From Marinihelvus sp963695135 (GTDB lineage Bacteria > Pseudomonadota > Gammaproteobacteria > Xanthomonadales > SZUA-36): 64,000 bases of DNA. Positions 59,107 through 64,000 of the stretch are shown in pieces. Every line of letters begins with the position of its first letter. Position 1 is the stretch's first letter. A model generated the notes under the pieces. The model was not told where the DNA came from and did no database searches. It was given only the letters and a program-made list of their open reading frames with translations. The stretch is from assembly GCA_963695135.1 (NCBI GenBank), contig CAVOGA010000001.1, positions 1,054,001-1,118,000 on the forward strand. The letters run 5' to 3'. The position numbers were made by a program, and so were the translations under genes.

Positions 59107-59850
59107 GTGAGCCCGACGCCCGTGAACACCCCCAGAATACACGCGATTGTCCCTGCGGCCGGCGCCGGACGCCGCATGGCGGTGGACACCGGCAAGTCTG
59201 CGGAAAAGCCCAAGCAGTACCAGCTGCTGCTGGGCAGGCCGTTGCTCGAATGGGCCGTCAACAGCCTGTGCACGCACCCGCTGGTGGGCGCTGTCACGGT
59301 GGCCCTGGCCCCCGGTGATACGGATTTCATGAACCTGCGCTTCAGCGGCAACACCCCGGTGGACTGGGCTGCAGGCGGCGCAAGCCGCGCCCACTCGGTG
59401 CGCAACGCCCTGCAGCACGTGGCGCAGACCAGCGGCGCGGAATGGGTGCTGGTGCACGATGCCGCGCGACCCTGCCTGGACCGCGCCGCACTGGACCGCC
59501 TCCTGGCTGAAGGGATGTCGGGCGACGACGGCGCGATCCTGGCGGTGCCGGTCAGTGATACCTTGAAGCGTTCTGCTGGAGGCGAGGAGCCCGTGATCGA
59601 ATCAACCGTCGACCGTGAAGGGCTGTGGGCCGCCCAGACACCGCAATTGTTTCGCGCGGTCCGCCTGGCGGCCGCCCTCGATGCCCGCCTGGCGGCCAAC
59701 CTGCCGCCAACCGACGAGGCCGGCGCCATGGAAGCCGCCGGCGCCCGGCCGCGCCTGGTGCGCGGCGCGATGACCAACCTCAAGGTGACCTGGCCCGGAG
59801 ACCTGGCCCTTGCAGAGGCCATCCTGCGCCAGGCGGAGCGCGACGCATGA
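59107..59850 (+). CDS. ispD: 2-C-methyl-D-erythritol 4-phosphate cytidylyltransferase
   Basis: IspD makes CDP-ME in the MEP isoprenoid route. A GTG start gives 247 residues, with the nucleotide loop HAIVPAAGAGRRMA and KPKQYQLLLGRPLLEWAVNS. GGASRAHSVRNAL, LVHDAARPCL and VPVSDTLKR follow, then WAAQTPQLFR and TNLKVTWPGDLALAEAIL. The family's invariant residues are present. A second in-frame GTG lies 15 bases downstream. It overlaps ispF by 4 bases. Confidence 0.97.
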   Translation: MSPTPVNTPRIHAIVPAAGAGRRMAVDTGKSAEKPKQYQLLLGRPLLEWAVNSLCTHPLVGAVTVALAPGDTDFMNLRFSGNTPVDWAAGGASRAHSVRNALQHVAQTSGAEWVLVHDAARPCLDRAALDRLLAEGMSGDDGAILAVPVSDTLKRSAGGEEPVIESTVDREGLWAAQTPQLFRAVRLAAALDARLAANLPPTDEAGAMEAAGARPRLVRGAMTNLKVTWPGDLALAEAILRQAERDA

Positions 59851-60344
59851 GTAACTTTCGCATTGGACAGGGCTTTGACGTGCACGCGTTTGGTCCCGGT
59901 GACCACGTGGTGCTTGGCGGCGTGCGCATTCCCCACGCGCAGGGCCTGCAGGCCCACTCGGACGGGGACGTGCTGCTGCACGCCTTGTGTGACGCCTTGC
60001 TCGGCGCCCTGGCGCTGGGGGATATCGGCCACCATTTTCCGCCGGATGATCCGGCCTGGGCCGGTGCCGACAGCCGCGACCTGCTGCGCGCCGTCGCAGG
60101 CCTGGTCCGGGATCGTGGCTACCAGGTGGGCAACATCGATGGCACCGTGATTTGCGAACAACCGAAAATTGCACCGCATGTCAGTTCCATGCGGGACACT
60201 ATTGCCGCAGACCTTGGCCTGGCCCGGGATGCGGTGTCCATCAAGGCGACCACGACGGAACGGCTGGGCTTTTGTGGCCGGGGTGAGGGTATCGCCGCGC
60301 TGGCCGTGGTGATGTTGCACAGGAACAGCGAGGCAGGCTCATGA
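59847..60344 (+). CDS. ispF: 2-C-methyl-D-erythritol 2,4-cyclodiphosphate synthase
   Basis: IspF cyclises CDP-ME 2-phosphate to MEcPP. The 165-residue protein has RIGQGFDVHAFGPGDHVVLG with the zinc-binding Asp and His, AHSDGDVLLHALCDALLGAL, DIGHHFPPDDPAWAGADSRD and KATTTERLGFCGRGEGIAAL. It starts at ATG 59847 and ends with a 4-base overlap with the following FHA-like gene. Confidence 0.98.
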   Translation: MSNFRIGQGFDVHAFGPGDHVVLGGVRIPHAQGLQAHSDGDVLLHALCDALLGALALGDIGHHFPPDDPAWAGADSRDLLRAVAGLVRDRGYQVGNIDGTVICEQPKIAPHVSSMRDTIAADLGLARDAVSIKATTTERLGFCGRGEGIAALAVVMLHRNSEAGS

Positions 60345-60769
60345 TTTACCGGCTCAAAGGCACGTCCGGTTCCGTTATCAACCAGTCCTTTCCCCTGCAG
60401 GGGCAAGTGACCCTGGGCGCCGGGGAAGACTATGACATCGCCGTCGATGCCGAGTCCGGGCAGGGTCTGCTGGCGCGGATCGAGGTGCTTGACGACGCGG
60501 TGCGTTTGCGGGCCGAAGCCGGTTCCGGGGTCACCGTGAACGGCGAGGAAGTAACGGAACTCGACCTGGCCGGTGGTGATGAGCTGCGCATCGGGCGCAG
60601 TCGCCTGATTCTGCAGGCGCCGGGCCTGCGCCCGGAGCGGGTGTTGACCGGGCAGGCAACGCGCAGCAAGCGCACGGCCTGGCCCTGGTGGCTTGCCGCT
60701 GCGCTGGTGGCGGGCGGCGCTGCCTGGGCCTGGCAACAGGGCTGGCTGGCCGGCCTGCTCGGGCAGTAA
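60341..60769 (+). CDS. Small FHA-like, C-terminally membrane-anchored protein
   Basis: The 142-residue product is not one I recognise by name. The N-terminal 90 or so residues have the beta-rich pattern of a forkhead-associated domain: VTLGAGEDYDIAVD, LLARIEVLDDAVRLRAEAGS, VTVNGEEVTELDLAGGDELR and IGRSRLILQAP. The canonical Arg of the phosphothreonine pocket is not evident. The C-terminal stretch WPWWLAAALVAGGAAWAWQQ looks like a membrane helix preceded by basic residues. It overlaps ispF by 4 bases, so is probably co-transcribed, but a link to isoprenoid synthesis is not shown. Confidence 0.8.
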   Translation: MIYRLKGTSGSVINQSFPLQGQVTLGAGEDYDIAVDAESGQGLLARIEVLDDAVRLRAEAGSGVTVNGEEVTELDLAGGDELRIGRSRLILQAPGLRPERVLTGQATRSKRTAWPWWLAAALVAGGAAWAWQQGWLAGLLGQ

Positions 60770-60784
60770 AGCGCCCCGCCGGGA

Positions 60785-61369
60785 TCAGCGCGCGCGGGCC
60801 AGGTGCCAGTGGGTGCTCAGCAGGGCCATGATCAGGCTGTCACGCCACTCATCGCCGATAAGCCAGCGCTCCCGGAACAGACCCTCCTGGCGAAAACCGA
60901 ATTTTTTCAGCAGCGCGATGCTGGCGGCATTGTTCGGATCAATGTCGGCTTCCAGCCGGTGCAGGCCGAAGTCGTTAAAGATCAGTTCAAGCATGGCCGC
61001 CAGGACTTCACTGCCATAGCCTTTGCGCCAGAACTGGCGGTTCAGCACATAGCCGATTTCCGCGCGCCGGTTGCCCCGGTCAATCTGCAACAGGGTGAAT
61101 TTACCGATGACCCGGCCGGTGCGCGGCAGCACGATGGCCCAGAAGACCGCGGTGCCGGACAATTGCAGTTTCAGGTCCTCCGCCACCATGTGCGCGGCGT
61201 CCTCCAGTTCCCGGATGGAAACGGACGACCAGTAGCGCATGGTTTGCGGGTCGGAATAGATCGAATACATGCCTGGCGCATCATCGGCCCGCAGCGGTCG
61301 CACAAGCAGCCGGCGTGTTTGCACCTGGCAGGGTCCGATGTCCATGGTCAGGTTTTGCGAAGCTTCCAT
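60785..61369 (-). CDS. GNAT family (RimJ/RimL-like) N-acetyltransferase
   Basis: A 194-residue acetyltransferase of the GNAT superfamily, closest in pattern to RimJ/RimL ribosomal-protein acetyltransferases. It has RRLLVRPLRADDAPGMYSIY, AEIGYVLNRQFWRKGYGSEV with the acetyl-CoA pyrophosphate loop, FNDFGLHRLEADIDPNNAAS and LLKKFGFRQEGLFRERWL. The substrate cannot be told. It overlaps the following gene (61348-61881) by 22 bases on the same strand. Confidence 0.88.
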   Translation of the reverse strand: MEASQNLTMDIGPCQVQTRRLLVRPLRADDAPGMYSIYSDPQTMRYWSSVSIRELEDAAHMVAEDLKLQLSGTAVFWAIVLPRTGRVIGKFTLLQIDRGNRRAEIGYVLNRQFWRKGYGSEVLAAMLELIFNDFGLHRLEADIDPNNAASIALLKKFGFRQEGLFRERWLIGDEWRDSLIMALLSTHWHLARAR

Positions 61370-61881
61370 GTTGGCGCGTCATCCTTGTCGATCAGTTGGT
61401 GGGATCTCAGAAAATCCCGCGCATCCTGCGCATCCTCTTCGAACCAGGCCTGTGCCGAGCCCAGGCGGAAAGTGTAACCCCAGCGGTCCATGTCCTGGAA
61501 CATCCGCTGCCGGTCAAACCCGCTCACAAAGTCGGCGAGCAGCACCTGCAGATAGCATACCGCGTTCTCTTCCCCGTATTCGCCGCCCGCGTCCGTGTCC
61601 AGTGAGTTGCGCCGTTCCGGGGTCATGCAGACGAAGTGGCAGGCCTCGTGCAACACCGAGTGTACCGGTGTGTCAGGGCGCGCCAGCAGCCGGTCGCCCT
61701 GCAAGCCGGCCTCTTCGTCGCCCCAGTAGCTGCCGGGGATCGGCGTGCCGGGTGCAACCCGGGTCAGCACCAGTCCATAGCGCGCCAACAGGCCCTCCAG
61801 CGAGCCCTCCACGGCCGCAGCAAGACGCAGCACATCGCGCCCGGCGGGGTCTGTGACTGGATCCGTTTCCTGGTGTTGCAT
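61348..61881 (-). CDS. Uncharacterised HExxH-motif protein
   Basis: I do not recognise this 177-residue protein. It has the sequence VHSVLHEACHFVCMTPERR, in which HEACH fits the HExxH zinc-metallopeptidase motif, and downstream acidic residues GGEYGEENAVCYLQ could give a third ligand. Several conserved-looking aromatic residues follow. No signal peptide or membrane segment is visible, so it would be cytoplasmic. It shares the strand and a 22-base overlap with the GNAT gene downstream. The metal role is an inference from the motif only. Confidence 0.78.
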   Translation of the reverse strand: MQHQETDPVTDPAGRDVLRLAAAVEGSLEGLLARYGLVLTRVAPGTPIPGSYWGDEEAGLQGDRLLARPDTPVHSVLHEACHFVCMTPERRNSLDTDAGGEYGEENAVCYLQVLLADFVSGFDRQRMFQDMDRWGYTFRLGSAQAWFEEDAQDARDFLRSHQLIDKDDAPTWKLRKT

Positions 61882-61961
61882 GGCTTTTGACCTGGGGCAG
61901 GGTGGCTGTACTGGGCTATTATGCGCGCTAATGCCACAGCGGTAACCCGCCCCAGGATTCC

Positions 61962-63118
61962 ATGAAGCCGATCTCCGTCCAGCAACGCCCGATTGAATTG
62001 CTGCGATATGCGGGGCTGTTCACCTGGTTCTGTGCCTTGCTGCCGTTGCTGATCCCGGATTTGTTTCACGAGGAGGCCTTGCCATGGCCCCGCTACCTGG
62101 GCTGGTGGGCCGCGCAGTTGCTGTTCGGGGTGGTTTACTGGCACTACCTCCAGTACCTGCCGGGCAAGACGTCCCTGGGACACCGGCTGGTGTACCTGAG
62201 TGTGCTGTCGGGCGTCCGCCCTGACCACCAGCCTGGTTTCCTCCACCTCCATCGGGGGTATTTTGTTGTTGCCGGTGGCGGGTCTGCTGCCATGGATGCT
62301 GCCCCTGGGCCCGGCGGCAGCCTGGCTGCTGGGCCAGAACCTGGTGCTGTGCCTGGTGGTCTGGTTGATTCCGGGCATCGAGATGGCCGATGCGCTGATC
62401 AACGCGGGGTTTTTCCTGGGGATTGCCCTGTTCGTGTTTATCGGTTCGCTGGCCGCGGTCCGTGAAAAGCAATCCCGGGATGAGCTGCGCATGCTCAATC
62501 ATGAACTGCAGGCGACGCAGGCCTTGCTGGCGCAAAACACGCGAATCGCCGAACGCGTGCGCATTGCCCGCGAGCTGCACGACCTGGTCGGGCATCATCT
62601 GACCGCCCTGACCCTGAACCTGGAGGTGGTCACCCACCTGGTCGAGGGCAAGCCGCTGGAGCACGTCCGGCAGGCGCATTCCCTGGCCAAGCTGTTGCTC
62701 GCGGACGTGCGCGAGGTGGTCAGCGATATGCGCCAGGAAGACCTGGTCGACCTGGCCGAAGCGCTGCGGACCCTGACGGAGGGGGTGCCGGTTCCGAAAA
62801 TCCATCTCGACCTGCCGTCCAGGGAGCTGATGATCGATCCGGACCGGGCCCAGGTGTTGTTGCGCGCCGCCCAGGAAATCATTACCAACAGTGTTCGCCA
62901 TGCCGGGCGCCAATAACCTGTGGATCCGCCTGTCCGCGGCCCAGGACGGGCTGGCCATGAGCGCCCGGGACGACGGCCGGGGCGCCCGCCAGATTCGGTC
63001 CGGTAACGGGCTTACCGGCATGAGCGAGCGCCTGAAGGCGCTCGGCGGTAAACTGGAAGTCGAGTCCGCGCGCGGCGCGGGCTTTACCCTGCATCTGTGG
63101 ATGCCACTGGAAGGATAG
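61962..63118 (+). CDS. NarL-type sensor histidine kinase, membrane-bound (two frameshifts)
   Basis: A HisKA_3 (DesK/LiaS-like) sensor kinase. Five or six transmembrane segments precede the kinase: LLRYAGLFTWFCALLPLLI, YLGWWAAQLLFGVVYWHYLQ and, after the frame break near 62216, SIGGILLLPVAGLLPWMLPL and NAGFFLGIALFVFIGSLAAV. The phosphoacceptor box is RVRIARELHDLVGHHLTALT. The ATPase region ITNSVRHAGANNLWIRLSAA is restored by removing one base near 62908, and ends DDGRGA and GNGLTGMSERL. It is paired with the response regulator at 63123, five bases away. Confidence 0.9.
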
Positions 63119-63122
63119 TCAG

Positions 63123-63767
63123 ATGATGATCAAAGTAATGCTGGTGGATGACCAGAACCTGGTGCGCAAAGGCGTGCGCAGTCTCCTGGAACTGGCCGAG
63201 GACATCGAGGTGGTGGCCGAGGCGCCGGACGGCGCAGAGGCCGTGCGCATGATCCCCGAGGTGGAACCGGACGTGGTCTTGCTCGACATGCGGATGCCGG
63301 GCATGAACGGGGTCGAAGTGCTGCGTCAGCTGAAGGAATCCGGCGAACTGCCGCCGACCATCATTCTCACCACCTTCGACGATGACGACCTGGTCCTGGC
63401 GGGCATCCGCAACGGCGCCAGGGGTTACCTGCTGAAGGACGTATCCCTGGAGGAACTCGTCGGCGCCATCAAAACGGTCGCCGACGGAGGCTCCATCGTG
63501 AAACCGGCGGTCACCGAGCGCCTGCTCAAAGGCCTGGAAGGCATCGAGAACGAATTCTCCGCCCTGGATCGCCCGGACCCGCTCACCGAGCGCGAAACCG
63601 AAATCCTGCGGCTCATGGCCGGCGGCTACAGCAACAAGGAAATCGCCAACTCCCTGGGCGTGGCCGAAGGCACCGTCAAAAACCACGTCTCCAACATCCT
63701 CTCCAAACTCGGCGTCCGCGACCGGACCCGTGCTGTGCTTAAAGCCTTCGAGCTTGGCTTCGTCTGA
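63123..63767 (+). CDS. NarL/LuxR family response regulator
   Basis: The 214-residue partner of the preceding kinase. The receiver domain starts IKVMLVDDQNLVRKGVRSLL and has the phosphorylation site in DVVLLDMRMPGMNGVEVLR and the switch Lys in GYLLKDVSLEEL. The C-terminal LuxR-type helix-turn-helix has LTERETEILRLMAGGYSNKE, IANSLGVAEGTVKNHVSNIL and LGVRDRTRAVLKA. The target genes and signal are unknown. No operator can be assigned from the sequence. Confidence 0.94.
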   Translation: MMIKVMLVDDQNLVRKGVRSLLELAEDIEVVAEAPDGAEAVRMIPEVEPDVVLLDMRMPGMNGVEVLRQLKESGELPPTIILTTFDDDDLVLAGIRNGARGYLLKDVSLEELVGAIKTVADGGSIVKPAVTERLLKGLEGIENEFSALDRPDPLTERETEILRLMAGGYSNKEIANSLGVAEGTVKNHVSNILSKLGVRDRTRAVLKAFELGFV

Positions 63768-63855
63768 GCCTTAGAGAGCGGGCAATGGGCCTGGGTGCCG
63801 GTCCCGGGCAATGGGGCTCACACCCCACTTACCCGGGAACAGCCGGAGAAAAGCC

Positions 63856-64000
63856 TCAGGAAGCCTTATCGAGGTAGTCGAATTCGCGTTTCAGGTTGGA
63901 AGAGCGATCCGTTACGATGCGCTCCAGGGTTTCCACGCGATCGCGCAGCTCGTTGTCCAGCCGGTCGATTTTCGCCTCCAGGTCCGCCAGGCGGTCGTTG
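63856..64000 (-). CDS. Partial coiled-coil protein, C-terminal 47 residues
   Basis: The reverse strand carries an open frame from the window edge to TGA (plus-strand TCA 63856-63858). The visible C-terminus is NDRLADLEAKIDRLDNELRD followed by RVETLERIVTDRSSNLKREF and DYLDKAS. It is strongly helical with heptad leucines. The RVETLERIVTD segment recurs at the C-terminus of small inner-membrane proteins such as PspB-like stress proteins, but most of this gene is outside the window, so its identity is unproven. Bases 63768-63855 before it hold nothing I can assign. Confidence 0.65.
   Translation of the reverse strand, partial: NDRLADLEAKIDRLDNELRDRVETLERIVTDRSSNLKREFDYLDKAS

Overview
The window is a GC-rich chromosomal segment of a gammaproteobacterium. 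Gene content and order point to the Xanthomonadales/Lysobacterales or a close relative: the cell-wall cluster lacks murD and murB, sucCD sits next to pilSR and the pilin genes, and pyrG-kdsA-eno-ftsB-ispD-ispF are contiguous. This placement is inferred from synteny, with no search run. I see no prophage, insertion sequence, CRISPR array or tRNA. Almost everything is core housekeeping, and I did not find a convincing new multi-gene system.

Layout. 0-6.2 kb: end of glyA, nrdR, a riboflavin operon (ribD, ribE, ribBA, ribH), nusB, thiL, pgpA. 6.2-9.4 kb: yraN and lpoA on the minus strand, divergent from rsmI. 9.4-10.4 kb: RNase P RNA, then a repeat-rich noncoding stretch and the mraZ promoter with four phased MraZ boxes. 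10.4-26.8 kb: division and cell-wall (dcw) cluster mraZ-rsmH-ftsL-ftsI-murE-murF-mraY-ftsW-murG-murC-ddl-ftsQ-ftsA-ftsZ-lpxC. 26.9-30.3 kb: a DciA-like gene (minus) and secA. 30.3-40.2 kb, all minus strand: type IV pilus locus pilS-pilR-egtB-pilA-pilB-pilC-pilD-coaE, including a sigma-54 promoter and phased PilR-type sites before pilA. 40.5-50.4 kb: sucCD, nadE, bamD (minus), rluD-pgeF, an FMN glutamate-synthase-like protein and a membrane-anchored glycerophosphodiesterase. 50.4-54.7 kb: parC and parE (minus). 54.9-60.8 kb: pyrG, kdsA, eno, ftsB, ispD, ispF and a small FHA-like membrane protein. 60.8-64 kb: an acetyltransferase, an uncharacterised HExxH protein, a NarL-type two-component pair, and the end of a coiled-coil protein.

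The dominant anomaly is about 32 single-site frameshifts, spread through genes that are mostly essential or highly conserved (for example ftsI, murG, murC, eno, parC, parE and secA). About 29 of the 32 are repaired by deleting exactly one base. This looks like insertion-biased error from unpolished long reads rather than gene decay. Split genes are therefore given as single full-length features with the break noted. The apparent RibD-RibE fusion is probably the same artefact.

Functionally the genes form a few coherent units. The dcw cluster makes lipid II and the divisome, with MraZ autoregulation at its head. PilS/PilR control pilA through sigma-54, followed by the pilus assembly genes. The rib-nusB-thiL run makes flavin and thiamine cofactors. 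The kdsA/lpxC/bamD/lpoA genes serve the outer envelope.
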